NCBI GenBank assembly: GCA_019637875.1
Contig: JAHBUW010000016.1
Coordinates: 1 to 64,000, forward strand
DNA: 64,000 nucleotides
Source of the DNA: Pseudobdellovibrionaceae bacterium
GTDB taxonomy: Bacteria; Bdellovibrionota; Bdellovibrionia; Bdellovibrionales; Bdellovibrionaceae
Direction: 5' to 3'
How positions within the stretch are numbered: position 1 is the stretch's first letter; each line of letters starts with the position of its first letter. Both the position numbers and the translations under genes were made by a program. Positions 27,085-35,808 of the stretch are shown one piece after another. The notes beneath the pieces are model-generated. The model was not told the origin of the DNA. It worked only from the letters and a program-made list of their open reading frames with translations, and did no database searches.

Positions 27085-27603
27085 ATGAAAATGAATAAAT
27101 CTCATATCGCTTTGATGTTCGCCTTCATCCTGATCACGCTCCTCAGCCGTTGGCTCCCCCATCCGCCGAACATGACCGCCGTCGGCGCGCTGGCGCTTTT
27201 GTCGGGAGCCCTTTGGGGTCGTCGTATTTGGGCGCCCCTCGTTCCGCTAGCAGTGCTGTTCGTTTCGGATCTCGTCCTTGGTTTCCACTCCACTTTCATT
27301 TGGGTCTACGCGGGCTTTGTGCTCGTCGCGCTGATGGGCATGATCGTGAAACCGCAAAAGGGGTGGGGACGTTCGGCGCTCGGCGCGGGACTCTCGTCGC
27401 TGGTCTTCTTCGCGATCTCGAACTTCGGGGTGTGGATGGTCGGCGGACTGTACCCGAAGACGGGCGCGGGGCTGATCGAGTGCTACGTGATGGCGCTGCC
27501 GTTTTTGCAAAACCAAATCGCGGGCGATCTGATTTTCACCGCGGTCTTTACGCTGATGGCTCGCCGGATTCTGGTGTCGGCTCGAGCTCCTCAGGCGGCA
27601 TAA
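27085..27603 (+). CDS. DUF6580-like integral membrane protein
   Basis: 172 residues from the ATG at 27085 (an alternative ATG is at 27091). There are five or six transmembrane helices. The N-terminal part (SRWLPHPPNMTAVGALALLSGA) and the later SDLVLGFHSTFIWVY and NFGVWMVGGLYPKTGAGL blocks match the DUF6580 family of short membrane proteins, which resemble substrate-binding (S) components of energy-coupling-factor transporters. The substrate is unknown. The last 56 bases overlap in the antisense sense with the 3' end of the convergent pilin-like gene. Confidence 0.82.
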   Translation: MKMNKSHIALMFAFILITLLSRWLPHPPNMTAVGALALLSGALWGRRIWAPLVPLAVLFVSDLVLGFHSTFIWVYAGFVLVALMGMIVKPQKGWGRSALGAGLSSLVFFAISNFGVWMVGGLYPKTGAGLIECYVMALPFLQNQIAGDLIFTAVFTLMARRILVSARAPQAA

Positions 27604-28441
27604 ACTCGTCGGGCTGCGGCTCTCCCGGAGGTCCCATCTCGGGCGGCGCGAGCGGCATTTGATCGGGTGACGGCGGCAGCGGAATGTCCTCGTCGTCGCC
27701 CACCGGATCTTCCGGCAGGCTCGGAAATTTTTCTCCCCGCGCATCGAGCGGGGGACGTCCTTCCAAATCGTCGAACAAGTGCACGAGCTCTTTGCGGTCG
27801 TTGATCCGCCACACGTCGAGCTCGTCGTCGTCATCGAGATTCGCGGCCGCGATCGCCTCGAAGCCGTTCGCGTCGGCGGTGCAGTTCATCTCGCAGTAAG
27901 ATCCGAGCGAACGCATCGAGACGCGAATCGCGGAATCCTGATAGCTCATGTGCGAGTCGGGATCTTCGAACGTCTTCGAGGCTTCGACGGCCTGATCGGT
28001 GTCGAAGCGGTCCATGCGATCGCGATACTCGTCCGGCGAAGGTTGGTAAGGATAAAGAAAACCGACCTTCGCGCTGAGTTTCTGCGACGTCGGCATCCAG
28101 CCCACGACGTCGAAGTCCGTCGAGTAACGCCCCGACTCGGAGTAGAACGCGCGTTCGGCCGCGTAAAGTCCCGACAGCGAGATCTTGATCTCGGAGCGGA
28201 TGCGGCGTGCGCGTTCGAGTCGATCCAGATTCGGCGGGACGCTGGTATCGGCGGGGCGCGTGGCGGACGGCGACGCGACCGGCGCCGGCGTTTCGGGAAA
28301 AGTCGTTTCGAGAGTCACCGGAGGCTCTTCGGTCGCGACTTCGGGAGCGGGAGCGTCGCTCGCGCGCCACATGCGCCACACGCCTAAAACCAAGAGCAGA
28401 AAGAAGACCGCGACGACGGCCTGACGGGTGCGGGGACTCAT
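27548..28441 (-). CDS. pilin-like membrane protein with acidic Pro-rich tail
   Basis: 297 residues. An N-terminal membrane helix (residues 7-24) is followed by a Pro/Thr linker to about residue 70, then a block that resembles the region after the pilin helix (IKISLSGLYAAERAFYSESGRYSTDFDVVGW). A beta-rich domain with two Cys (GSYCEMNC) follows, and a strongly acidic Pro-rich C-terminal tail of about 70 residues. The helix lacks the FTLIE prepilin motif, so it is not a standard PilD substrate. The start overlaps the purE stop (ATGA). The 3' end overlaps the convergent gene by 56 bases. The role is unknown; its link with purE may be only positional. Confidence 0.72.
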   Translation of the reverse strand: MSPRTRQAVVAVFFLLLVLGVWRMWRASDAPAPEVATEEPPVTLETTFPETPAPVASPSATRPADTSVPPNLDRLERARRIRSEIKISLSGLYAAERAFYSESGRYSTDFDVVGWMPTSQKLSAKVGFLYPYQPSPDEYRDRMDRFDTDQAVEASKTFEDPDSHMSYQDSAIRVSMRSLGSYCEMNCTADANGFEAIAAANLDDDDELDVWRINDRKELVHLFDDLEGRPPLDARGEKFPSLPEDPVGDDEDIPLPPSPDQMPLAPPEMGPPGEPQPDEFMPPEELEPTPESGEPSA

Positions 28442-28935
28442 TTGCGGGCAGAGAGTTCCTTGCGGATGTTTTTATTCATCTGACGGACCTTCGCCCGCTG
28501 CGCGCCTTGGTGTTTCTCGAGCTTCGCGCGCAGCTTCGGTGAATCGATGGAAAGAATTCGCGCGGCGATCAGCCCCGCGTTGATCGCGTTGTCGACCGCG
28601 ACGGTCGCGACCGGCACGCCCTTCGGCATCTGCGCGATCGAAAGAAGCGCGTCGAGGCCCTTCAGTTTTCCCACCGTGATCGGCACGCCGATGACCGGCA
28701 GGGTGGTCAGCGAGGCGACCATTCCCGGAAGATGGGCCGCGCCGCCCGCGCCCGCGATGATCAGCGAGTATTTATCGGCGGCGGAGGCGGCGAAGTCGTA
28801 CATTTTTTGCGGAGTCCGGTGCGCCGACACGATCTCGACGTGGGTTTTCACGCCGAAGGTGGCCAGCGCTTCCGCGGCGCCCTTCATCACGTCGAAGTCA
28901 GTTTGGCTTCCCATAATGATCGCGACCGGTTTCAT
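28438..28935 (-). CDS. purE: N5-carboxyaminoimidazole ribonucleotide mutase (PurE)
   Basis: 165 residues, a class I PurE. The N-terminus VAIIMGSQTDFDVMKGAAE and the conserved EIVSAHRTPQKMYDFA are present, with the active-site His in SAHRTP. IAGAGGAAHLPGMVASLT and PVIGVP follow, and GVPVATVAVDNAINAGLIA completes the family core. It converts N5-CAIR to CAIR in purine synthesis. purK ends 8 bases upstream, so the two form the usual pair. Confidence 0.96.
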   Translation of the reverse strand: MKPVAIIMGSQTDFDVMKGAAEALATFGVKTHVEIVSAHRTPQKMYDFAASAADKYSLIIAGAGGAAHLPGMVASLTTLPVIGVPITVGKLKGLDALLSIAQMPKGVPVATVAVDNAINAGLIAARILSIDSPKLRAKLEKHQGAQRAKVRQMNKNIRKELSARK

Positions 28936-28943
28936 CCGACCCC

Positions 28944-30077
28944 CTACTTCCGAAAAAGACCGGCGCGTTCCCGCCGGGCGGTTTTATAAAGTGTCTCGAG
29001 CGAGGCGCCCGCATAGTTGATGTGACCCATTTTACGGCCGGGACGCGACTCCGCCTTCCCGTACCAATGGAGCCGACCCGTCAAAGGCGCATTCAGGCGC
29101 GGCGGAGTTTCGCCCTCGCCCAAGATGTTCGCCATCACGAACGCCTTCGTCAGCGGGACCGGTTGCGGAAGCTTTCCGCCCCGCGCGCACAGCAGATGCA
29201 TCTGGAATTGATCGAAGCTCAGCGCGTTTTGCGAGTAGTGCCCCGTATTGTGGACCCGCGGCGCGAGTTCATTTACCCAAAGCTCGCGTCCCGTATCGAA
29301 CATCTCGACCCCGAGGGCGCCGACGTAGTCGATGTCCTTGAGCGCTTTGCGGAAACGCTTCACCATCGCTTCCAGACCGCGGTGTTTGAGCGGTCCCAGA
29401 ACGAAATCGCAACGGCTGTCGCGCTGACGGCTTTCCACCAAGGGGTAGACGGCGACGTCGCCCGCGCGATTGCGGAAAATCATGAACGCGAGCTCGCGCG
29501 AAAACTTCACCGCCTTTTCCGCGATCGCGGGAAAGGGCGCAACGTCGCGCACGCGCGCGAGGTCTTCGGGTTGACGGACGTAAAAGGTCCCGTAGCCGTC
29601 GTAACCGCCCTGCGCTTTTTTTAGGACGAACGGATAACCCAGCGTCGCCGCCGCCGTCGCCAGCTCGGTGGGGGAATCCACGCGCACCCACGGTGAGGTC
29701 GGAATCTTGAAACGGTCGAGCAGGGCCTTTTGCGTGCGGCGGTCTTGAATTTCGGCCATGACTTCGGGGCGCGGATACACGAAAAGCCGCGGCGTTTCGC
29801 GCGCGATCTTCGCGACCACGTTCATATCGTAGAATTCGCTTTCGAAAGTCAGGGCGTCCAGGTCCGCGCAGAACTCGCGCAGGTCGTTCTCGTTCGCGGG
29901 GTCCCCTTTTTTCCAGGCGTTCGTGACTTGCGCCGCGGGGTCGTCGGCTTTGCCGCTCATCACCGCGGCGGACATCCCTTGAGGGGCGGCGGCGAGGGCC
30001 AGCATTCGCGCCAGCTGTCCGCCACCAAGAAGGCCAATACGGGACGGCAAGCGTTCGGGGGACGTCGTCTCGGGCAT
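28944..30077 (-). CDS. purK: 5-(carboxyamino)imidazole ribonucleotide synthase (PurK)
   Basis: 377 residues of the ATP-grasp superfamily. The N-terminal RIGLLGGGQLARMLALAA binds the nucleotide substrate, the middle has DRRTQKALLDRFKIPTSPW and GYPFVLKKAQGGYDGYG, and the C-terminal part carries the metal-binding ELWVNELAPRVHNTGHYS with the Glu and Asn ligands. It carboxylates AIR with bicarbonate and ATP to N5-CAIR. The ATG at 30077 starts about a dozen residues before the nucleotide loop. It is upstream of purE in one operon. Confidence 0.95.
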   Translation of the reverse strand: MPETTSPERLPSRIGLLGGGQLARMLALAAAPQGMSAAVMSGKADDPAAQVTNAWKKGDPANENDLREFCADLDALTFESEFYDMNVVAKIARETPRLFVYPRPEVMAEIQDRRTQKALLDRFKIPTSPWVRVDSPTELATAAATLGYPFVLKKAQGGYDGYGTFYVRQPEDLARVRDVAPFPAIAEKAVKFSRELAFMIFRNRAGDVAVYPLVESRQRDSRCDFVLGPLKHRGLEAMVKRFRKALKDIDYVGALGVEMFDTGRELWVNELAPRVHNTGHYSQNALSFDQFQMHLLCARGGKLPQPVPLTKAFVMANILGEGETPPRLNAPLTGRLHWYGKAESRPGRKMGHINYAGASLETLYKTARRERAGLFRK

Positions 30078-30236
30078 GAGTCCTTCTAGACCAGAAGCGC
30101 CCGGGAACTCAAGTTTGAAAAACGGGCAAGCCGGGCATTGGGGCGCTAGGGCCTTGGTCGTGGTCCTTGGCCCGGAGCTACCGGGGGCGGCGGGGACTCG
30201 TTACCCTGAGAACTCCACGAACCCCGGAGACCCGCA

Positions 30237-30905
30237 ATGAAGAAATTCCTTCTATCCGTCTGTGTGCTCAGTCTGTTTTCGTTCAACGTCATGGCCCAAG
30301 ACGATTCGGATATCGAAAGCGACACCGAAACGGTCTCGCGTCAGCGCGTGAAAACCAATCCGGACGGATCGAAAGAAGTGGAAGTGCGTTCCGGGAAAGT
30401 GCGGCCCGCGCGTCAGGGTGGTCCCCGCGTCGGCGAGATCTACAACGAGGACGTCCACCGCGTCGTCAAACGGGTCGAACCCCTGAACATGACGTCGCTC
30501 GGCCTCGGTCCCGCGGTCGTGGGCAAAATCGGGAACGAAAGCGTCTTCTACAGTCTGCAGCTCGCGCGGCACTTCGAAGTGAATCCTTGGGCCGAAATGC
30601 GTTTGGGTGTCGGAACCGCGCTCGCCGGTGAGGGCAGCGGCAGCTACAATCACCTCGCGGTCGGCGCGAGTTGGTTTTCGACGAACGAGGACATTTCGCC
30701 CCTGTTCGGCGGGGAGTTCGGTTTAGGAATGTTCACGGCGCAAGGGCGTGACGGGGGCGCGGGCTTCCACGCCGGACTGCACGGGGGCGTCCGTTTCTTC
30801 CGGACGGCCCGCGCGCAGCTGGGACTCGAGTTTTTCGGTAAGATGATTTTCCACAAGGACGACAAGCCCGTCATGGGCGGTGCGATGGTGACGGCGCTCT
30901 TTTAG
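30237..30905 (+). CDS. outer membrane beta-barrel protein, unknown function
   Basis: 222 residues with a signal peptide (MKKFLLSVCVLSLFSFNVMA), a short Asp/Ser/Arg linker rich in charged residues, and eight or so amphipathic strands. The pattern of alternating aromatic and Gly residues (GVGTALAGEGSGSYNHLAVGASW, GAGFHAGLHGGVRFF) and the C-terminal GGAMVTALF with a terminal Phe fit a beta-barrel of the myxobacterial/Bdellovibrio OMP type. The stop TAG lies inside a perfect 8-bp hairpin that starts an imperfect triplicate repeat. A pair of promoter-distal genes on the other strand is convergent. Confidence 0.8.
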   Translation: MKKFLLSVCVLSLFSFNVMAQDDSDIESDTETVSRQRVKTNPDGSKEVEVRSGKVRPARQGGPRVGEIYNEDVHRVVKRVEPLNMTSLGLGPAVVGKIGNESVFYSLQLARHFEVNPWAEMRLGVGTALAGEGSGSYNHLAVGASWFSTNEDISPLFGGEFGLGMFTAQGRDGGAGFHAGLHGGVRFFRTARAQLGLEFFGKMIFHKDDKPVMGGAMVTALF

Positions 30906-30967
30906 AGCGCCTGGGTGGTGACAGCGCTCTTCGAGAGAGCGCCCCGCTGTTGACCGCGTTCTTTTAG
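30887..30967. repeat. imperfect triplicate with hairpins between convergent genes
   Basis: A motif GTGAC(G/A)GCGCTCTT..AGAGCGCC occurs at 30888-30911 and 30918-30943, and a degenerate copy (GTTGACCGCGTTCTTTTAG) at 30949-30967. Copy 1 forms GGCGCTCT-TTT-AGAGCGCC (30893-30911), with the TAG stop of the barrel gene in it. Copy 2 forms a 7-bp stem (30924-30942). The third copy carries the TAA of the convergent gene. It looks like duplication of a gene's 3' end that built up hairpins in a convergent gap. Confidence 0.65.
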
Positions 30968-31902
30968 TGTTCGATGCAGGCGCCGTAGTGTTTCGGATTG
31001 GCCGAGACACACGAGCCCGAGGGCTTGCCGCAGCTGATGCCGCAACCGCCGCCGACCTTACACGTCTTGGTCAGACCCAGACGATCTTTGATCGACTTTT
31101 CGCAGGTCGCTTTGTCGCCCGCCACGAAATTGTAGAGCTTCGGCGTTTCGACCGTCGCGACCGCGCGGGGCAAAGCCGCGAGGTCCGCCGCCGAATAGCA
31201 GGCACCGTAATGCTGCGGATTCGCCGAGGCGCACGAGCCGCCGGGTTTACCGCAGCTGATGCCGCAACCGCCACCCAAAGAGCAAGTGCCCTTCGCGCCG
31301 TAGTGATCCGCGATCAGCTTTTCGCAAGCGGCTTTTCCGCCACCCGCCACGAAGTTGAAAAGTTGCGCCGGAGGTGTCGCCACCGGGGCGTTGTTGATAT
31401 CGGTTTGCGAAACGCAAGCACCGTAGTGTTGCGGGTTCGCCGAAGCGCAAGAGCCCGAGGGCTTGCCGCAGCTGATGCCGCATCCGCCGCCCAAGGAACA
31501 GCTGATTTTTTTGCCGGTGTGATCGGCGATTTGCTGCTCGCAGGCCGCTTTGCTGCCGCCGTTCACGAAGTTGATCAGCGACTCGGAGGGCGTGGGTGTC
31601 GACGGCGAAGGCGACGTCGGCGGAGTGTAGGGAGTGGGCTCGTAAGCCGTCTCTTCGGTTTCTGCGGATTCTTCTTCTTCGTAAGTGGCAATGTCATCGC
31701 CGCCGCCGTCACCTTGAGTGAAGACGCGACCTCCGCCGTCGCCGGCGTTCAGGCTTTCTTGGCAATTGAGGCCATCGCACGAGATGCTGACGAGATCGAG
31801 CGACTGAAACCCGGTGCCCGCGCAGTTCTGGAAAAGCGTGAGCGTGCTCAAACCAACGATAAGACAGGCATAGGTCAACCAACGATTAAACCAACGACGC
31901 AT
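30964..31902 (-). CDS. lipoprotein with three six-Cys tandem repeats
   Basis: 312 residues from the ATG at 31902. Upstream reading to 32277 adds an unrelated basic segment. The N-terminus is a lipoprotein-like signal ending FQNC (Cys27 or so) instead of the classic L-A-G-C. A Thr/Pro/Glu linker leads to three tandem repeats of about 55 residues, each starting (I/F/Y)NFV.G and ending HYGAC. Each holds six Cys in the order CE/CS, GGGCGISCGKP, GSC, GAC. The repeats are nearly identical in GGGCGISCGKPSGSC. No family is recognised. The even, conserved Cys suggest three disulphide bonds per repeat, so a surface protein exposed to oxidation. Confidence 0.85.
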   Translation of the reverse strand: MRRWFNRWLTYACLIVGLSTLTLFQNCAGTGFQSLDLVSISCDGLNCQESLNAGDGGGRVFTQGDGGGDDIATYEEEESAETEETAYEPTPYTPPTSPSPSTPTPSESLINFVNGGSKAACEQQIADHTGKKISCSLGGGCGISCGKPSGSCASANPQHYGACVSQTDINNAPVATPPAQLFNFVAGGGKAACEKLIADHYGAKGTCSLGGGCGISCGKPGGSCASANPQHYGACYSAADLAALPRAVATVETPKLYNFVAGDKATCEKSIKDRLGLTKTCKVGGGCGISCGKPSGSCVSANPKHYGACIEH

Positions 31903-32117
31903 ATGTCCCCCCGACAGGGAGGTGTGATGCAAACGTGATGCGCGGTCCGCTTTCACAAATTCGCGCCGATCCGGGACGCGAGCGCCAACGTCGGCGCAAG
32001 CCGCCCCGAACGTCACGTCTTGAAACGTCGACAGGGTCTTAGCCTGTCCGTGCGTTCGACAATCAACTTGCCGGGCGTTTCTTGACATCAACGAAGGAAC
32101 GGGCGAACTCCAAGGGC

Positions 32118-33167
32118 ATGACGACCGAACGCCGTGCCCTGTTGGGCGGCAAAGTGAACTTCCCGCTGTGTCTGGCCCCGATGGTCGGTCTGTCCCACGT
32201 CGTTCTGCGGATGATACTACGGTCTTACTTACCGGCGGGCGCGGTGACGCTTTGGCCGACCGAGATGCTGAATTCACGTAAACTTCCGTTCGAGGATTTC
32301 GCGCGCGTCCCGGAAACCTACAAAGGCGAAGGTGAGGGCGAACTCGTTCCGCAGATCCTGGGCAACGAGGCCGAACCCATCGGTCGCAGCATCGCGCGGC
32401 TGACCGATTGGGGCGCGGAAGGGATCGACATCAATATGGGATGCCCCGTGCAGAAGGCGCTTCGGCACAACTACGGCGTCGCGCTGATGGGGGATCCGGG
32501 TTACGCGAGTGAGGTCGTCGCCATGGCCCGTGCTCAAACGAAACTTCCGGTTTCGGTGAAACTTCGCGCGGGCAGCCAGGGCGACTTCGGATTCTTAGAG
32601 ACCTTCGCGAAAGGACTGACGAAAGCGGGCGCCGATTGGTTGACGCTGCATCCGCGCACGCCCGAGCAAAAACGCCGCGGTCAGGCGGATTGGTCGCAGA
32701 TCCGGCGGTTGCGGGACAGTTTGGATGTCCCCGTCATCGGGAACGGCGACATCCAGATCACGGAGGACGTTCACCGCATGATCCAAGAGACCGGCTGCGA
32801 CCAAGTGATGGCGGGACGCGCGTTGGCGGCGCGGCCGTGGATGATGTGGCAGCTCGGCGAAGAACTGGGCTTCGCGAACCCCGCCGGTCGCGAGGGCCGT
32901 GCGCCACGCACGCGCGAGGAAGAGGGCGCCGAGTACGGCCGCATGTTGCTTCAATTTCTGGATTTGGCGCCGCAATACTTCACCGAAGAGCAGGCGCTAC
33001 GGAAATTTCGCTTCTTCGTGCGGACGACGTCCGTCTGGCTGCCGTTCGGGATGAACTTGGTTTCCATCAGCACGAAGGAAAGAACGATCGCGGACATCCG
33101 GCGCGAGACCGCCCGTTACTTCGAGCAGTCCATCGAGATGTCCGCGCGGACCGAGCTGCGGCAGTAG
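32118..33167 (+). CDS. tRNA-dihydrouridine synthase (DusB-like)
   Basis: 349 residues from the ATG at 32118. An in-frame TTG at 32082 would extend it by 12 residues without a family-like sequence. The FMN-binding barrel starts with PLCLAPMVGLSHVVLR. The catalytic Cys is in INMGCPVQKALRHNYGVAL, and VSVKLRAG, TLHPRTPEQK and VIGNGDI follow, all conserved in Dus enzymes. It reduces uridines in tRNA D-loops using NADPH and FMN. It is one of two Dus genes in the window; the second, at 37007, is DusC-like. The paralogues share less than would be expected for a recent duplication, so they probably modify different positions. Confidence 0.93.
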   Translation: MTTERRALLGGKVNFPLCLAPMVGLSHVVLRMILRSYLPAGAVTLWPTEMLNSRKLPFEDFARVPETYKGEGEGELVPQILGNEAEPIGRSIARLTDWGAEGIDINMGCPVQKALRHNYGVALMGDPGYASEVVAMARAQTKLPVSVKLRAGSQGDFGFLETFAKGLTKAGADWLTLHPRTPEQKRRGQADWSQIRRLRDSLDVPVIGNGDIQITEDVHRMIQETGCDQVMAGRALAARPWMMWQLGEELGFANPAGREGRAPRTREEEGAEYGRMLLQFLDLAPQYFTEEQALRKFRFFVRTTSVWLPFGMNLVSISTKERTIADIRRETARYFEQSIEMSARTELRQ

Positions 33168-33178
33168 CCGCGGCCGGT

Positions 33179-33433
33179 TTACGCCAGCATGGATTCGAGT
33201 TTGCCGTCCTCGTCGAGCTGGCGCAGATCCGTATAGCCGCCGATGAGTTTGCCATTGATCAAGATGATCGGAAACGTGCTCCAGCCCGTCTGCTGTTTGA
33301 TCTTCATCATCTCATCCATGTTGCCGGTCAGATCGATGGTCTCAAAGGCGATGCCACGATCTTCCAGGAAGTTTTTCGCGGCGACGCAGTAGGGGCAGGG
33401 GTTTTTCGAATACATCGTCACTTTCGAGGCCAT
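33179..33433 (-). CDS. glutaredoxin
   Basis: 84 residues with the dithiol active site CPYC in YSKNPCPYCVAAKNFL, the cis-Pro in STFPIILINGK, and the GGYTDLRQLDE glutathione-binding loop. The length equals Grx3-type glutaredoxins. It reduces protein disulphides and mixed disulphides with glutathione. Its stop is 11 bases from that of the convergent dus gene. The next gene upstream on the same strand encodes a CxxCH lipoprotein about 20 bases away, so the two may be cotranscribed. Confidence 0.95.
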   Translation of the reverse strand: MASKVTMYSKNPCPYCVAAKNFLEDRGIAFETIDLTGNMDEMMKIKQQTGWSTFPIILINGKLIGGYTDLRQLDEDGKLESMLA

Positions 33434-33453
33434 GGGGACTCCCTTCGGAAAGA

Positions 33454-34653
33454 TTACTTCGTTTTCGGCTGTGCGAGCTTCGACAGTTCGGCCAGCTTCG
33501 CCTGAACGTCCTTCGGCAGGTGCGTTCCGGCGCTTCCGGTATACCCCATAAATAGGCTTTCTTCGAGCGACTTATAACAGCTGCGCGACCAAATTGAATG
33601 CGGCACGCGGCGCACGCAGGTTTCGAAGTAATTCTCGTGCAGCGAGGTCATGGTGGTGTCGCGGGTCGCCTCGTAGGCTTGGCCGGTCAGCAGCAGCACC
33701 TTCCCGAGCTGCGCTTTGGACAGATCCGTCCACAGAATCTGGTGAAGTTCGGAAAGACCGCGCAAAAGATCGATGTCGCCGCTACGATCGGTTTGGCCTT
33801 GCTGGGCGGCGCGGCCCCGTTGGACCAATTTTTCCGCGAAGGCGATGCGATCCGCGACCTTGGGATTTTTGGGAGTCTTTTCGCGCTTCCAGTCCCGCAG
33901 CGAAGTCAGCCACGAGTCCGAGGCCTGGCGGATGAAGAAGGGGAGGTGTTCGGATTTGAGCACCTGCTCGATCACCTTTTGGGTTTTGTCGGGATCGCGT
34001 TGGAACTTCACCGTGATCGCCAGCGAATAGCGAAGGGCGCGGTCATAGTCGTAGAAATTGAATTTCTCCTTCTGACCGACCTCGAGCGTCTTCATGAATT
34101 CCGCCAGGGCCGCGTCGAATTGACGGACCGCCAACAGATATTCGCCGCGTTCGAGCGGGCGTAGGCGCTGCAAGGTCTGCGTCAGGTCGGGGCTTTGGAA
34201 GGCGGGCCCCGAGGCCGTGCGGGTATGGCACTCGATGCAATAACCGGTCAGATTGACGAGCGAGTAACGGGCGTAATCGTATTTGCCTTCACCGAAGGCC
34301 GCGTCGGCGTTCTGGATCTCTTCACGCAGGCCTTCCGACAAAAAGCCGAACGAAGGATCGAGCTTCGTTTTGAACTCGGCATGATTCACTTGGCGCGAAA
34401 TGTCGTTCAGGCGGTGCAGATCCTGCTTGATACGTGAAGCGTTCGCCGCCGACTCGAAAGACTGTTTGTCGACGACGAAGGGAAGCAGTCCTTCCATGGT
34501 GAGTTTCATATTCTGCATGCTGGCCTGGATCGGCACGGGCGTCGCCGCGTTCATCGACGGATCGGTCACGGGCTGCGGAGGTTTGTTCGCGCAAGCAGAG
34601 AGAATGAGAGTCGGAATCAAAATGCGGCAGAAATTCATCCATGAAATAGTCAT
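33454..34653 (-). CDS. lipoprotein with one CxxCH motif
   Basis: About 399 residues from the ATG at 34653. A second ATG at 34638 gives the cleaner signal MNFCRILIPTLILSACANK. Both give the lipobox LSAC with Cys21 (or 16). A single haem-binding motif, CIECH, lies at residues 139-143 in TGYCIECHTRT, within a helical domain that resembles a c-type cytochrome or TPR-like periplasmic protein. The rest is helical (LGKVLLLTGQAYEATRD and similar pairs). Without a second ligand motif or redox neighbours the cytochrome reading is tentative. It is upstream of the glutaredoxin gene. Confidence 0.72.
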   Translation of the reverse strand: MTISWMNFCRILIPTLILSACANKPPQPVTDPSMNAATPVPIQASMQNMKLTMEGLLPFVVDKQSFESAANASRIKQDLHRLNDISRQVNHAEFKTKLDPSFGFLSEGLREEIQNADAAFGEGKYDYARYSLVNLTGYCIECHTRTASGPAFQSPDLTQTLQRLRPLERGEYLLAVRQFDAALAEFMKTLEVGQKEKFNFYDYDRALRYSLAITVKFQRDPDKTQKVIEQVLKSEHLPFFIRQASDSWLTSLRDWKREKTPKNPKVADRIAFAEKLVQRGRAAQQGQTDRSGDIDLLRGLSELHQILWTDLSKAQLGKVLLLTGQAYEATRDTTMTSLHENYFETCVRRVPHSIWSRSCYKSLEESLFMGYTGSAGTHLPKDVQAKLAELSKLAQPKTK

Positions 34654-34765
34654 GGAAAGGATTCTAAGTTCGGGAGGTGAAGGGAGCAAAGCTTAACGCG
34701 GTTGGAAGAGAGGGGAAAAGTTCCCAGAGAGTGTCGTCGACCGCGAGGCGGTGACGCAGAGAGAG

Positions 34766-35584
34766 TTACGCCAGCTGGCGTTCGTCCGACGAGTCTTTCG
34801 ACTCGTCGGTTTGGGCGACGACTTCGGCGTCGTCATCGGCGTGGTCTTGGTCTTCATCTTCATCGTCGTCACGGCGGGCGGGAGCGTTTTTCTTCTCCAC
34901 CTCGTGAATCTTGATGGCCATGCTGGTCGCGATGACGAGCACGATCGCCAAGGGATCGAAAATCAGGACGAACAACAGAATGAAGATCTTCGCGACCGAG
35001 TCGACGGGCGCGTCGAAGCTGTCGGCGACGTAGATGATCGGTCCGACTTCGCTCCGGTGCGAAAGCGCTTCGACTTTCGTCTTCGATTGATCCGCCAAGT
35101 TCTGGTTGATCTTGTCCTGCAGCGAACGCAGGTGCGGCTCGGCCTCACGTTGCAAAGCGATTTTGCGCGCGATCCGGTCCGGCGGAACTTCGTCGATGTA
35201 AGCCTGAATCCGCTTCATCTCTTTCTCGAGATTGACACGTTCCCCTTCGAGGGTCGCCAGGCGCTGGTCAGAGATCTTCATGTCCTGCGAGGTGCGCTGA
35301 TACGCGCTCGACAGGTAACCGAAGATCCCCATGCTGGTGATCCCCGACAGCACGATGATCGCGCCGGTCAGGTAGGACCGCATCAGGAAGTTGGTGTCCT
35401 TCCAGTAGCGGTACAAGAAACCGGCCGAGACGAGCTTCGCGAATTCCAGCGCCGAGGCCATGACGCCCACGGCGATCGCCGAACCCGCGAACAACTTCGC
35501 CAGACCGATCACGGAAAAGGCCGCGGCGATCAGCGAGATCGACAGCCCCGAGATGGCAAGCAGAATGACGTACGCTAAACTCAT
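34766..35584 (-). CDS. four-TM protein with periplasmic or cytoplasmic coiled coil, unknown function
   Basis: 272 residues. Three hydrophobic helices (about residues 3-25, 28-60 and 69-92) are followed by a charged coiled-coil region of about 95 residues (QRLATLEGERVNLEKEMKRI and DRIARKIALQREAEPHLRSL). A fourth helix follows (FILLFVLIFDPLAIVLVIATS), then a highly acidic C-terminal tail (RRDDDEDEDQDHADDDAE). The tail is presumably cytoplasmic. I recognise no family. It has about 180 bases of upstream sequence before the divergent VWA-lipoprotein gene. Confidence 0.75.
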   Translation of the reverse strand: MSLAYVILLAISGLSISLIAAAFSVIGLAKLFAGSAIAVGVMASALEFAKLVSAGFLYRYWKDTNFLMRSYLTGAIIVLSGITSMGIFGYLSSAYQRTSQDMKISDQRLATLEGERVNLEKEMKRIQAYIDEVPPDRIARKIALQREAEPHLRSLQDKINQNLADQSKTKVEALSHRSEVGPIIYVADSFDAPVDSVAKIFILLFVLIFDPLAIVLVIATSMAIKIHEVEKKNAPARRDDDEDEDQDHADDDAEVVAQTDESKDSSDERQLA

Positions 35585-35808
35585 GCTTTGCTTGTCGGTC
35601 CGAAGGGGGCGACGTTCAGGTCTAGAAAATCATTTCACGATCGTAAACCCCGTCGAACGTCTAGGCGGATTGACCACCTGCTGGGCGGTCGACTTTCACG
35701 TCTGAGAAATCGGCGTTTCAGGCTGAAACGAAGGCGACATCCATCGGGCTTTGAAGTGCCAGAGCGGTTTATGCTGATCCCGGGTAGGTGGCGATGCGAG
35801 GAGACTCC

